The notes under the pieces: generated by a model
The model's database searches: none
Told to the model about the DNA's origin: nothing
The model's input: the letters and a program-made list of their open reading frames with translations, nothing else
Source of the DNA: Paenibacillus agilis
Lineage (GTDB): Bacteria; Bacillota; Bacilli; Paenibacillales; Paenibacillaceae
NCBI RefSeq assembly: GCF_007786455.1
Contig: NZ_VNJK01000008.1
Span: forward strand, 1-64,000
Reading direction: 5' to 3'
DNA length: 64,000 nt
Shown here: in pieces, positions 26,930 through 36,228 of the stretch
Layout of the letters: the number at the start of each line of letters is the position of its first letter
Position numbering within the stretch: position 1 is the stretch's first letter
Program-made: the position numbers and the translations under genes

Positions 26930-28687
26930 CTATGCACCTTCCTTAGTGTCATCTCGTGGCAATCTTATGACAACGGTAGTCCCTTCTCCTTGTCTGCTAT
27001 CCAGCGTAAAAGTAGCCTGACTGCCGTATATTTCTTGAATTCGACTTCGTATATTAACAAGTGCCGTTCCGGTTCCTTCTTGTGAAGGTACCACTTCTCG
27101 ACCAAGCGCACCGATAGCATCTGTCGAAATCCCCTTGCCGTTATCTTCGGTTATAAGCACCATCGTATCTCTCTCCGCTTCCGAGCGAATACGAACATGC
27201 CCTGTTCCTTTAAAGCCTTTGCCGAAGCCATGCCTCACTGCGTTCTCCACCAGCGGCTGTAAGGTAAATGGTGGTATGAGCACTTCCTTAAAAGAAGGAT
27301 CAATACAAAATTCAACTGTGTACTTACCTGGAAAGCGAGCCTGCTCCAGCGATAAATAAGCTTCTACATGTTCCAGCTCCTTATGAAGCGGAATGAGCAT
27401 CGATCGAGCACCCTGAAGATTGCTGCGGAAAAAGACACTGAGCTGCTGCAGCAGCTTGCGAGCCTGTTCCGGGTTTGTTCGACAGAGTACCGAAATGGTA
27501 TTAATCGCATTGAATAAGAAGTGTGGATGTACTTGCGCTTGCAGCGCTTTAATCTCAGCATCCTTTAACAATCTGCTCTGCAGCTCTGCTTCTGCCAATT
27601 CCAACTGATTGGAGAATAGCTTTCCTAGGCCCTCCGCAAGCTCTTTCTCGACTTGATCTAGTCGAGATGGACTTTTGAAGTATAGCTTCAACGTGCCTAC
27701 TGTCTTGTTCCGTACATAAAGCGGTATAACATATGCCCCGTGGAGTGGACAGTGGCCACTAGAACACTGAATCTCTTCGCGAGAACATGCCTTGTGCACA
27801 AGCCCCTCGTCCAATACTCGCCGAGTTAGTTTTGTTGTGATTGGCTGCAAAGCGATATGATGATCAGCACCGACGCCTACATGGGCGAGGATTCGTGTTC
27901 TATCCGTAATCGAAATGGCATCCGCATTCGTTTCTTTCAATATAATAAGCGCCGCTTCGCGGCAAGAGCTTGCATTCAAGCCTTGACGAAAATACGGTAG
28001 AGTTTGATCCGCAATGTGCAGTACCTTATGCGTTTGCACGGCTCTGGAACGTTCTTCTTCTTGAAAAATGGATTGGATAATCGTCATGAATAAATACGTT
28101 CCGAAGCCATTTACCACAATCATCGGTACAGCGATAACCTGAACAAGTGCAAATGCCTCCGTTGACGGTGCCGCTACTAGCAAAATAATACCCATTTGGG
28201 CACATTCCATCAAAATACCGATCCCGGCTGCATGCCAAGGCGCATGCGGATTGCGGATCCGAAATTTTCGTGCGATGAATCCGGTTACAACACCTGCCGC
28301 AATGGTGGAAAAGGCACAGGCAATGGCCGTGAATCCTCCTAGGAACAAGCGATGCAAGCCTGCAATCACACCGACACCCGATCCGACAAGCGGCCCTCCT
28401 AGCAAACCACCAATTACGACACCCATAATTCGGGTATTCGCAATCGCACTATCCGGATCAACAGCTACATTCCATGCTTGCGAAGATACGAGCTCATTGT
28501 ATATATGAACCCCTGTATAGTTACTAACAACGCCAAATGAACCAAACACGACAATGAGCAGCACTTTTTCTTTCCAGCCATGCTCATAGTGAATAATCCG
28601 TCGGAAAGACTTCATCCGAGATAGGACGAAGGCGATAATAAGCAAGATACCTACTCTCTCTAGCATAAGAGGAAGTAATTGTAACAT
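26930..28687 (-). CDS. lytS: LytS-type sensor histidine kinase (5TM-Lyt, GAF, His kinase)
   Basis: A 585-residue membrane kinase. Residues about 1-210 form the 5TM receptor of LytS/BtsS/YpdA proteins. A GAF-like domain spans about 220-350 and includes a Cys/His-rich patch (C301, C308, C313). A HisK/HATPase module has the phospho-acceptor in HPHFLFN (about 387-393) and nucleotide boxes VENAVRHGF and EDNGKG. B. subtilis LytS and E. coli BtsS respond to pyruvate. It is coupled to the LytTR regulator downstream. Confidence 0.92.
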   Translation of the reverse strand: MLQLLPLMLERVGILLIIAFVLSRMKSFRRIIHYEHGWKEKVLLIVVFGSFGVVSNYTGVHIYNELVSSQAWNVAVDPDSAIANTRIMGVVIGGLLGGPLVGSGVGVIAGLHRLFLGGFTAIACAFSTIAAGVVTGFIARKFRIRNPHAPWHAAGIGILMECAQMGIILLVAAPSTEAFALVQVIAVPMIVVNGFGTYLFMTIIQSIFQEEERSRAVQTHKVLHIADQTLPYFRQGLNASSCREAALIILKETNADAISITDRTRILAHVGVGADHHIALQPITTKLTRRVLDEGLVHKACSREEIQCSSGHCPLHGAYVIPLYVRNKTVGTLKLYFKSPSRLDQVEKELAEGLGKLFSNQLELAEAELQSRLLKDAEIKALQAQVHPHFLFNAINTISVLCRTNPEQARKLLQQLSVFFRSNLQGARSMLIPLHKELEHVEAYLSLEQARFPGKYTVEFCIDPSFKEVLIPPFTLQPLVENAVRHGFGKGFKGTGHVRIRSEAERDTMVLITEDNGKGISTDAIGALGREVVPSQEGTGTALVNIRSRIQEIYGSQATFTLDSRQGEGTTVVIRLPRDDTKEGA

Positions 28688-28810
28688 CGAATAGGCACCC
28701 CCGTGCTTCTATTTACATTCTGTGACTTCATTATACAAGAACAGGACAAATGCGAGGAGGTCAAACTACAGGAGATATATGACAGGGGATATATGGAATG
28801 AGAATGAATA

Positions 28811-28843
28811 ATAAAAACGGTACCACCATTAAGGTGATACCGT
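28811..28843 (-). terminator. Intrinsic terminator of argS
   Basis: On the minus strand, ACGGTATCACCTT-AAT-GGTGGTACCGT forms a stem followed by TTTTATTATT, about 50 bases past the argS stop. Confidence 0.85.
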
Positions 28844-28892
28844 CCGTTACATCATTCTATAGAAGTACTAGCCCGATGCTAGAATTTATAAA

Positions 28893-30572
28893 TTACATAC
28901 GATCTGGAGCGGATACACCCACAAGACGAAGAACGTTCGCAATAACCGTACGAACTGCACCGAGAAGTGCCAAACGAGCTTGCGTTTGCTCTGCATCTTC
29001 TGTAATTACGCGCTCTGCCTTGTAGTAGCTGTGCAGCATAGATGCTAGCTCATATACATAGCGGATTAAGCGATGCGGTGCATAGTCACGTGCTGCAACT
29101 TCGATTTCCGCTTGAAGCTCACCCATCTTGCGCAGCAAGTCAAGTTCATGCTCAGCTGTCAATGTGCTGAGATCAACTTCACTTAGCGGCTTCAAAGCAA
29201 CACCTTGCTCCTCTGCTTGACGGTAGATGCTGCAAATACGAGCATGTGCGTATTGTACGTAGAAGACAGGGTTGTCGTTGGACTTGGAGATTGCAAGGTC
29301 CATATCGAAATCGAGATGAGAATCTGTCGAACGCATCGTGAAGAAGTAACGAATTGCGTCTACGCCTACTTCATCCATCAAATCTTCCATCGTTACGGCT
29401 TTACCCGTACGCTTAGACATCTTCACTTTCTCGCCGTCCTGGAACAAGCTTACCATTTGCGCTACAAGTACGATCAATTTATCCGGATCATTGCCAAGCG
29501 CCTCCATAGCTGCTTTCATACGCGGAATATAACCATGGTGGTCAGCACCCCAGATGTTCATAACACGATCGAAGCCACGAGCATATTTATCACGGTGGTA
29601 AGCGATGTCCGGCATCAAGTACGTGTAAGTACCGTCATTTTTAATCAATACACGGTCTTTGTCATCGCCATACTCTGTCGTACGCAACCATGTAGCATCG
29701 CCTTCTTCAAACACTTTTCCGCGTGCTTTCAATTCGTCCAACGCCTGCGTAATTACGCCACTCTCATACAACGAAGTCTCGCTGAACCATACGTCGAAGT
29801 TAACTTTGAAACGTGCCAAATCGCGTTTAATTTTGTCTAATTCTTTCTTCAAACCGAACTCACGGAAGAACTTTGTGCGCTCTTCTTCTGAAAGCTGAAG
29901 CAAACGATCGCCTTCTTGCTCTACCAGCTCTTGAGCAAAGCCTTTAATATCTTCACCGTGATAACCATCTGCAGGCATCTCTGCGTCAAGCCCAAGCGCT
30001 TGCTTGTAGCGACATTCAAGAGACAAAATCAAGTTTACAACCTGATTACCAGCATCATTAATATAGTATTCGCGTGTTACCTCATAACCCGCGAAGTCTA
30101 GTACGTTACAAATTGCATCACCAACAGCTGCACCACGAGCATGGCCTAGGTGAAGGCTTCCTGTTGGGTTCGCACTAACGAACTCCATTTGTACACGTTG
30201 TCCTTGACCTGCCGTAATACGACCGTAGTTGTCGCCTTGTTCCGCTACTTCTTTTACTACATCGTACAAATAGCTCTTGTTCATACGGAAGTTAATGAAG
30301 CCTGGGCCTGCAATTTCCGCGCTCTCAATGGAAGCTGCAGCTGTATCCAAATTCTCGATAATCGCCTCTGCGATTTGACGAGGATTGCGCTTGGCAATAC
30401 GAGTAAGCTGCATCGCTACGTTTGTAGCCAAGTCACCATGCGTCTTATCTTTTGGAAATTCTATAACAAATGCAGGCATTTCCTCACGTGTTACGATACC
30501 TGCCTTCAAAATCGCCTCTTCAATAGCCTTTATAACCCCTTGATTAATCCGTTCAATAACTCCTGTGCTCAT
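28893..30572 (-). CDS. argS: Arginyl-tRNA synthetase
   Basis: A 559-residue class I synthetase charging tRNA-Arg. It has an N-terminal Arg_tRNA_synt_N domain, the HIGH motif as HLGH ([10 protein letters not shown], about 127-136), a KMSKS-like KMSKRTG (about 380) and a C-terminal DALR anticodon-binding domain ending in [12 protein letters not shown] 30572 follows AGAGGGAG. The preceding gene is ywiB, overlapping by 4 bases, as in B. subtilis. The usual neighbour rpoE has been displaced by a block of transport, kinase and protease genes. Confidence 0.97.
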   Translation of the reverse strand: MSTGVIERINQGVIKAIEEAILKAGIVTREEMPAFVIEFPKDKTHGDLATNVAMQLTRIAKRNPRQIAEAIIENLDTAAASIESAEIAGPGFINFRMNKSYLYDVVKEVAEQGDNYGRITAGQGQRVQMEFVSANPTGSLHLGHARGAAVGDAICNVLDFAGYEVTREYYINDAGNQVVNLILSLECRYKQALGLDAEMPADGYHGEDIKGFAQELVEQEGDRLLQLSEEERTKFFREFGLKKELDKIKRDLARFKVNFDVWFSETSLYESGVITQALDELKARGKVFEEGDATWLRTTEYGDDKDRVLIKNDGTYTYLMPDIAYHRDKYARGFDRVMNIWGADHHGYIPRMKAAMEALGNDPDKLIVLVAQMVSLFQDGEKVKMSKRTGKAVTMEDLMDEVGVDAIRYFFTMRSTDSHLDFDMDLAISKSNDNPVFYVQYAHARICSIYRQAEEQGVALKPLSEVDLSTLTAEHELDLLRKMGELQAEIEVAARDYAPHRLIRYVYELASMLHSYYKAERVITEDAEQTQARLALLGAVRTVIANVLRLVGVSAPDRM

Positions 30573-31147
30573 ATTCCATGCTCCCTCTCTGATGTGCTCG
30601 GCCAATTAAATGTCAATTGCAAAGCAAATTGGCCAACGCAGTCTTCTTCTATATATAAATCGTATGCCCATGCGACATACTCTGGTAAATGCGCAATAAC
30701 TCCGTTCTTTTCAACAGCTTGATCACGTCGTGTCCACTGCTTTGTGTCCGTAACGAGTGGAAATCGCAATGCAGCAGAGCGATAGTAGCCGTTCAGACGC
30801 ACATTCGGCGTAAAAGACATTTCCGATTCCACGACCCCGCGTCGAGTCAGCTTCCATTCATTCGCACTAAGCTTCAGCATCACATTCGTAGCCGGTACTG
30901 CTTGGACCTGATCTTCTGCCGTTCCAGCTGAGCTACTTCGTCGCTTGACCGCCTGAGAACGATCCTCTTCAGCAGCCAAGACGGGCTCCTCATATCTAAT
31001 GTAGATATGATTGCCCTTGCAGTATACGTCCGCATCCACAGTATGCTCAACTTGTTCCTTATTCTGCACACTCTTAATCGTAAGATGGGTGCGATATTTG
31101 TTCGCTGCCGCCGGATTCCCGTTCGACAAGTTCACCTTGTCTGCCAT
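30569..31147 (-). CDS. ywiB: YwiB family protein (DUF1934)
   Basis: A 192-residue protein of the DUF1934/YwiB family, a lipocalin-like beta-barrel fold of unknown function encoded before argS in many Bacillales. Beta-rich segments ([26 protein letters not shown]) are visible. An extra low-complexity stretch around residues 57-85 ([21 protein letters not shown]) makes it longer than B. subtilis YwiB. ATG 31147 follows GGGAG. The stop overlaps the argS start. Confidence 0.85.
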   Translation of the reverse strand: MADKVNLSNGNPAAANKYRTHLTIKSVQNKEQVEHTVDADVYCKGNHIYIRYEEPVLAAEEDRSQAVKRRSSSAGTAEDQVQAVPATNVMLKLSANEWKLTRRGVVESEMSFTPNVRLNGYYRSAALRFPLVTDTKQWTRRDQAVEKNGVIAHLPEYVAWAYDLYIEEDCVGQFALQLTFNWPSTSEREHGI

Positions 31148-31280
31148 CGTGTAACTCCCATTTCCTTAAATAATCTGATTCCATCAATTATCCGGGAAAC
31201 GACCGCAATTTGCAACCTCTTGGAGGCTTTTGTAGTCCATTTCTACCTTACTGCCTATAATGCTCCAAAATGGCCATACG

Positions 31281-31805
31281 TTAGGTTCGAAGCGAATAAA
31301 GATAATACACGCATGCTATCATCCGAACATCTACTTCTTCCGTATGATTCTTTATCGTAATCGTAATAGGAGGGAGCATTTTATCATATGTAATTTCTGC
31401 ATGGAGCATATCCGATTCATCTCGCAAGCGCATAATTCGATCGCCTAGATCTTTCGTAAAACTAAATCTTTTTTCTTTATATTGTAATTCATAACGGATA
31501 TTTGTCTTTATTTTCGTCTTATCTGAGATAAGGCTGATTTCCCCATCCGCATGCTCTATTTTCCATTCAGCGCCAATCAATTTTGTGAGTGGGGTAATAT
31601 CAACAACATTTATCATAGAGCCGCCATCCACATGAAACGCTTCGAGGTTCACTTCGTATTCATTTATAATATGATCAACAACACGCATCCATTTATTTTT
31701 ATGATATCTCTGCATAGAGCCAATTCTATTATTATTCTCATCCAAAATTTCTATTTCTTTTGTGCTCTTTTTGTAAAAATGTGACTTATATGTATAAACA
31801 GCCAT
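31281..31805 (-). CDS. Hypothetical protein, possibly tubby C-terminal-like
   Basis: A 174-residue soluble protein rich in beta strands. The start (VYTYKSHFYKKSTKEIEIL, then DENNNRIGSMQRY) resembles Firmicute proteins annotated as tubby C-terminal domain-like (LURP-one/scramblase fold). This is recognised by pattern only. ATG 31805 follows AGAGGTGGAG. It is a single gene between ywiB and the divergent plus-strand secreted operon. Function unknown. Confidence 0.6.
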   Translation of the reverse strand: MAVYTYKSHFYKKSTKEIEILDENNNRIGSMQRYHKNKWMRVVDHIINEYEVNLEAFHVDGGSMINVVDITPLTKLIGAEWKIEHADGEISLISDKTKIKTNIRYELQYKEKRFSFTKDLGDRIMRLRDESDMLHAEITYDKMLPPITITIKNHTEEVDVRMIACVYYLYSLRT

Positions 31806-32132
31806 TTCATCTCCACCTCTTCCAAGATATAAATTGCTGATTTCTATGTATATTACTAGACATAACAAGCGAATCGATACAGATACCTCGTTTAAAATAT
31901 ATTTAACTCTACGAATATTAGGTAATAATTTTTGTATTTAATAGATTTTTAACCTATTTCATCATATTTCCTGATAAAATAAGTTGGTAAATTAAACCTT
32001 AATTTTTCAACTTATATATTTTGCTTAATGAAGAAGACTTACTCTATTTCATGTCATAACATAACATGAAACTAGTATTTTGGGATATTTTTCATGAATA
32101 TATGCGCATATATCTTAATTGGAGGGGACATC
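31806..32132. other. AT-rich divergent intergenic region
   Basis: About 330 bases, very AT-rich, between a minus-strand hypothetical gene and the plus-strand stalk/protease operon. It must hold both promoters, but no -35/-10 pair was convincing enough to annotate. No ORF or RNA structure was seen. Confidence 0.5.
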
Positions 32133-33365
32133 ATGTTCAACGTCAGCATGAAGAAGACCGTTACTGCTGCCACACTAGCAATAGCCATCGCTACTGGAAG
32201 CTTGACCGCAAGTGCAGCACCTAGCATCATCATTAACTACAATCAATCTACGACTAGTGAAGTAAATCCGATTGTCAAAAATGGAGTTTCCTTAGTTGAA
32301 GTACGCCCGCTCTTGCAGCAGCTCGGCTATAAGCTCAAATGGAGCACAACCAACAAAAGCCTAACAGCAAGCAACGGTTCACAAACCGTCGTATTCCAAA
32401 CGAATACAGCGAAAGTGAAGCAATATAAGGGCAATGTGGAGACTAACCATAAAATGCTTGCCCCTGCTACGCTAGTAAAAGGCCAGCTCTATGTCCCGCT
32501 GCGCTCTGTGAGCGATATCATTGGGCTTGAACTAAAATCCAATAGTGCTAAACATACATATACCCTGCATGATCAACAAGCCGCAGCACTAGAAGAGAGA
32601 AGACTTAAAGAAACAAAAGACTTCTTCACCAAATTAGCTTTGTATGAGAATAGTGGCGATCGAACTGCTTACCTGAACATGTTCGACAAGCAATCTCACT
32701 TCTACAAGCTAATGGAGAAGAACCAGAATCAATATAGCCACAAACTTATTAAGTCAAGCTATGAAGATGTATCGATTGCAGATGTGAATGAAAATGGTGT
32801 TTCCGTCAGTGCAACCGTCGTTTCCAGTGTTTATAACGGGGATCAAGCAGTTGCATCTATGACTATGCCTTCTTCATTTTTATTGAAGCTAGGTAAAAAC
32901 GAAGAATCGCTGGAGAGCATTATTTCTATAACGCCGAATCTCGTTTCCTATCAACTAAAAGAGGGCTGGGAGAAAACGAAAGTAACCTTGCCTGAAGCAG
33001 ATCAGCAAGCGTTTAAAGATGTAGCTAATATCGTCATAGAGTCCATTAACAGCGAGAACTGGGATAAACTGAACAGCCTGTTCACAGCTGATAATTATCT
33101 TGTAAAAATGATGTTCTCGAGCAAATTCAAAACATTATTTGCACAAGTTGATATGAAAGCTGAGCTTAAACAGCAGGTTGTGCTTGCCGCAGATGATAAA
33201 CATGCCTTCTTCGCAACAGTCGAGAAATATACCATGTTGAATCAAACGGATACACCACCTATGGAATCAACTATGCTCTATTCGTTGGAGCGAGGGGAAG
33301 ATGGCAAATGGAAAGTCTCTTCCATCGACGAAATCTCAACTACGGTAATAGGCGGTGAATTATAA
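32133..33365 (+). CDS. Exported protein with copper amine oxidase-like N-terminal (stalk) domain
   Basis: A 410-residue secreted protein. A signal peptide (SMKKTVTAATLAIAIATGSLTASAA) is followed by a copper amine oxidase N-terminal stalk domain at about 30-135, with the typical VEVRPLLQQLGYKLKW and LYVPLRSVSDIIG repeats. This domain is often found on Paenibacillus cell-surface proteins and is not an oxidase. Residues about 145-410 look like two NTF2-like repeats and are otherwise unassigned. ATG 32133 follows GGAGGGG. The stop overlaps the start of the S41 protease, implying coupled expression. Confidence 0.85.
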   Translation: MFNVSMKKTVTAATLAIAIATGSLTASAAPSIIINYNQSTTSEVNPIVKNGVSLVEVRPLLQQLGYKLKWSTTNKSLTASNGSQTVVFQTNTAKVKQYKGNVETNHKMLAPATLVKGQLYVPLRSVSDIIGLELKSNSAKHTYTLHDQQAAALEERRLKETKDFFTKLALYENSGDRTAYLNMFDKQSHFYKLMEKNQNQYSHKLIKSSYEDVSIADVNENGVSVSATVVSSVYNGDQAVASMTMPSSFLLKLGKNEESLESIISITPNLVSYQLKEGWEKTKVTLPEADQQAFKDVANIVIESINSENWDKLNSLFTADNYLVKMMFSSKFKTLFAQVDMKAELKQQVVLAADDKHAFFATVEKYTMLNQTDTPPMESTMLYSLERGEDGKWKVSSIDEISTTVIGGEL

Positions 33366-34504
33366 TGAAACTTCGTTCCATGCGCACGATCATTAGCTTC
33401 GTCCTGACATTTACCTTATTAACAGGTGTATTCGTTATTCAACCTGATCAGGCATATGCAAATACAGAGGCAGCCTCAACTTCTCTAGAAGTTAAAAAAG
33501 AAGCTGCAGGGCTCATTGAAGAGCATTACGGCATCACATTTACAGACGAGCAAATTAAAAACAGCACGATGCAAGAATTAGCTGCTACGCTAAAAGATCC
33601 ATTCTCCCGCCATATTACGGCTGAAGAGTGGGAGCAAATGAATAACTGGTCTGAGAGTGAAGAAATGGCTCATATCGGAATTACATTTGCAAAGCTGCAA
33701 GGTCAATACCGCATTGTTACAGTTACTCCAGGGTCTACTGCTGAACAAGCAGGCCTTAAGCAAGGAGATATTATCGTTTCTATCGATGGAAAAGCTGTAA
33801 AGAATCAAACGAAGCAAGACATCTTCTCTGTTTTATTTGGCAAAAAAGATTCGTCGATTAAATTCGTCGTACAACGTGGTAAGGACAAATTGACGAAGAC
33901 AATTAAGCGTGCTGTTCTTCCGATGGCTGCTGTAGAAGGCCAAATGCTGGACAAGCGCACAGGCTATATCCGCATCTACACCTTTATGGATCAAATGGTG
34001 TATGAGCAATTCGAAGCACAATGGAATGAACTGCGCAAACAAGGCATGAAATCTGTCATTCTCGATCTGCGCTACAATACAGGCGGATTGATGGAAGAAA
34101 CGAGACAAGTAGCTTCCTTGCTGCGTGACAAAGGCGTGTTTACTTACTACAAGAGTCCAGCAGGGTTGGTGTCTTCTTCTACCCTTGATAAAGGCAAGAA
34201 GCCTGATTACACGATGACTGTGCTTGTAAACGAATATACAGCAAGCTCATCAGAAGCTCTTACAGGCTTCCTGCAAGGTTATGATCTAGCAACTGTCGTA
34301 GGTACAAAAACATACGGTAAAGGCGTTATGCAAATGCCTTATGAGCTGAGCGATGGGTCTTACTTGATGTTGACGACGCAAGAGTTCTTTGCACCAGACA
34401 TGACCAAGATTCAACAGAAGGGCCTTCAGCCAGATACGATTTCAAATGAGAAAAAAGCCGAGCTAAACCGTTTGCTTATCAATTCCGGGCTAATGAAAAT
34501 ATAA
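33365..34504 (+). CDS. S41-family C-terminal processing peptidase with PDZ domain
   Basis: A 379-residue exported protease with signal peptide (cleavage near AYA, residue 32). A short helical cap leads to a PDZ domain (about 100-180, with GITF and GLKQGDIIVSIDG) and an S41 catalytic domain. That domain has the Ser in TASSSEAL (294-296) and the general-base K319 in TYGKG. It belongs to the CtpA/CtpB group that trims exported proteins at C-termini. Its start codon overlaps the stop of the stalk protein (TAATG), suggesting the two act together at the cell surface. Confidence 0.9.
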   Translation: MKLRSMRTIISFVLTFTLLTGVFVIQPDQAYANTEAASTSLEVKKEAAGLIEEHYGITFTDEQIKNSTMQELAATLKDPFSRHITAEEWEQMNNWSESEEMAHIGITFAKLQGQYRIVTVTPGSTAEQAGLKQGDIIVSIDGKAVKNQTKQDIFSVLFGKKDSSIKFVVQRGKDKLTKTIKRAVLPMAAVEGQMLDKRTGYIRIYTFMDQMVYEQFEAQWNELRKQGMKSVILDLRYNTGGLMEETRQVASLLRDKGVFTYYKSPAGLVSSSTLDKGKKPDYTMTVLVNEYTASSSEALTGFLQGYDLATVVGTKTYGKGVMQMPYELSDGSYLMLTTQEFFAPDMTKIQQKGLQPDTISNEKKAELNRLLINSGLMKI

Positions 34505-34561
34505 AAAGATAAAACAGCCCTTAATACGTCTCCTAATGAAGAATTTACAAATAGACACAAT

Positions 34562-34606
34562 GCGCCCAGCATTCCTCTTCCAAGATGGATATGCTGGGCG
34601 TTTTCA
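34562..34606 (+). terminator. Intrinsic terminator after the S41 protease
   Basis: CGCCCAGCAT and ATGCTGGGCG form a 10-bp stem followed by TTTTCATTT. Confidence 0.8.
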
Positions 34607-34751
34607 TTTGCTTTAAACTCTATTTATATCCTACTTATATCTCTCTAGTGATACCCCCCTATGAAAATCATGCAAATATATTAGATTATCAGTCCAATCC
34701 CTTACCAATCTAAATGCATTTACTATAAGCAGTAAATAAGGAGGGATTCAG

Positions 34752-35168
34752 ATGAGCCATACACTGAATACGAGAGTAGTTAGACCAAGAGGCTCGATCC
34801 GATTTGGCAGAACAGTAAAGGCTAAGAACGCAGGGGTTGTTATACCTGAAGACGTAAATAAACAATCAATAACCGTAACTCCCGATGATGCAGAAGCTAC
34901 ACAAAATCTCGGCAACGGGTTCTATCGTTTTTCGTACACCTATGACATTGATCCAAACTCGTTCTTTACATTCTTCTTTAACGGGAGAAATATAGGTGGA
35001 AGAAACTACAAACCTGTCAGTGGTGGATGGTGGGTTGAAAATAACTTAAGAGACATCTTATATGTTACAACCAACTATTCTTCTGGCGATTATAATTGGG
35101 TTACGTCTCTCTTCAGCCCTTACAACTATACAAGATCCGCACAATTCGTTATTATCGCTAAACTGTAA
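34752..35168 (+). CDS. Orphan beta-rich hypothetical protein
   Basis: A 138-residue protein without signal peptide or membrane helix and not recognised as any family. It is rich in aromatic and glycine residues in the second half (FFTFFFNGRNIGGRNY, GGWWVENNLRD), suggesting a compact beta-sandwich or ligand-binding fold. A very strong ribosome site (AAGGAGG) lies 7 bases before ATG 34752. It is flanked by terminators on both sides, so it is a monocistronic unit. Secreted, spore-coat or toxin-like roles are all possible and unsupported. Confidence 0.75.
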   Translation: MSHTLNTRVVRPRGSIRFGRTVKAKNAGVVIPEDVNKQSITVTPDDAEATQNLGNGFYRFSYTYDIDPNSFFTFFFNGRNIGGRNYKPVSGGWWVENNLRDILYVTTNYSSGDYNWVTSLFSPYNYTRSAQFVIIAKL

Positions 35169-35175
35169 GCCGACT

Positions 35176-35250
35176 CCTACTTAAATAAGTAGGACAGCAC
35201 GCAGTAGGCTGCCCTATCCCCCTCTTGATAAGGGGCAGCCGCTTTCTCTT
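35176..35250 (+). terminator. Tandem hairpins after the orphan gene
   Basis: A perfect CCTACTTA-AA-TAAGTAGG hairpin (35176-35193) is followed by GGCTGCCCTATC with GATAAGGGGCAGCC (35207-35240) and GCTTTCTCTT. The U-tract is interrupted, so efficiency is uncertain. Confidence 0.55.
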
Positions 35251-35263
35251 ACTACTTCAAACT

Positions 35264-35316
35264 AAAAAACCACCTTCCTGCTATACAAATAAGATGCATA
35301 GTCGAGAAAGGTGGTT
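35264..35316 (-). terminator. Intrinsic terminator of speB
   Basis: On the minus strand, AACCACCTT and AAGGTGGTT close a stem followed by TTTTTAG, just past the speB stop. Confidence 0.8.
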
Positions 35317-35333
35317 AAGATTACGTTAGATTA

Positions 35334-36203
35334 TTATTTTACGAAACCAAGCAGCATTTCACGAATAAGTTTGCTCGCTGCAATCTGTGTTTGCTCCGTT
35401 GGATCATAAATCGGCGCTACTTCAACCAAGTCGCAGCCGATAATGTTCGCTTCCGAACCAGCAATAAGATGGATCGCTTCCAGCAACTCTTTCGTCGTGA
35501 TTCCGCCAATTTCCGCCGTACCTGTACCAGGTGCGCAGCTAGGGTCAAGTACGTCGATATCGATCGTTACATATACCGGACGACCAGCAAGCTCAGGAAG
35601 TACTTTACGCAAAGGCTCAGCTACTTCATACGGATAGAAATTGATGTTCTCGCGCGCATACGCCCACTCCTCACGGGAACCAGAGCGAATGCCGAACTGA
35701 TAAATATTTTTGCTGCCAATCAACTTCGCTGCCTTAAGCAGTGGTGTTGAGTGAGACAACGGCTCACCTTCATAATCTTCACGCAAATCAGCATGCGCAT
35801 CGATATGAATAATCGCGAGATCCGGATACTTCTTGTATACTTCTTGAATGACCGGCCACGAAACAAGATGCTCGCCGCCAAGTCCAACTGGGAACTTGTC
35901 GTCTTTCATCAAGCCCGCTACATACTCTTGAATAACATCCAAGCTGCGTGCCGCATTACCAAATGGCAACAGCAGATCGCCAGCATCGAAGTATGTTACT
36001 TCTTCCAAGCTCTTATCGAGATAAGGGCTGTATTCTTCTAATCCAACAGATGCTTCGCGAATACGGCCAGGGCCGAATCGGGAGCCAGGACGGAATGATA
36101 CCGTATAATCCATCGGCATACCATAAATGACTGCTTTGGATTCCTCGTAGTTGTCAGAGCTTAGAATAAATACGTTACCCGAATATTTTTGATCTAATCT
36201 CAT
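35334..36203 (-). CDS. speB: Agmatinase
   Basis: A 289-residue ureohydrolase converting agmatine to putrescine and urea. The dimanganese ligands appear in GGEH (GLGGEHLVSWP), DAHADLR and DIDVLDPS, the three diagnostic motifs. ATG 36203 follows AAAGGAG. The gene is 25 bases downstream of speE, the spermidine synthase, as in B. subtilis speE-speB. Confidence 0.96.
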   Translation of the reverse strand: MRLDQKYSGNVFILSSDNYEESKAVIYGMPMDYTVSFRPGSRFGPGRIREASVGLEEYSPYLDKSLEEVTYFDAGDLLLPFGNAARSLDVIQEYVAGLMKDDKFPVGLGGEHLVSWPVIQEVYKKYPDLAIIHIDAHADLREDYEGEPLSHSTPLLKAAKLIGSKNIYQFGIRSGSREEWAYARENINFYPYEVAEPLRKVLPELAGRPVYVTIDIDVLDPSCAPGTGTAEIGGITTKELLEAIHLIAGSEANIIGCDLVEVAPIYDPTEQTQIAASKLIREMLLGFVK

Positions 36204-36228
36204 CGTCGTCTTCTCCTTTGCGCTCCGC

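Noticed and set aside
29205..30722. Several 190-211-codon plus-strand open frames
   Set aside because: They mirror argS and ywiB on the opposite strand and have atypical composition, so they are shadows of those genes.
35176..35193. CCTACTTA-TAAGTAGG palindrome as an operator for the orphan gene
   Set aside because: It lies downstream of the stop and beside a second hairpin, so a 3' end role is more likely.
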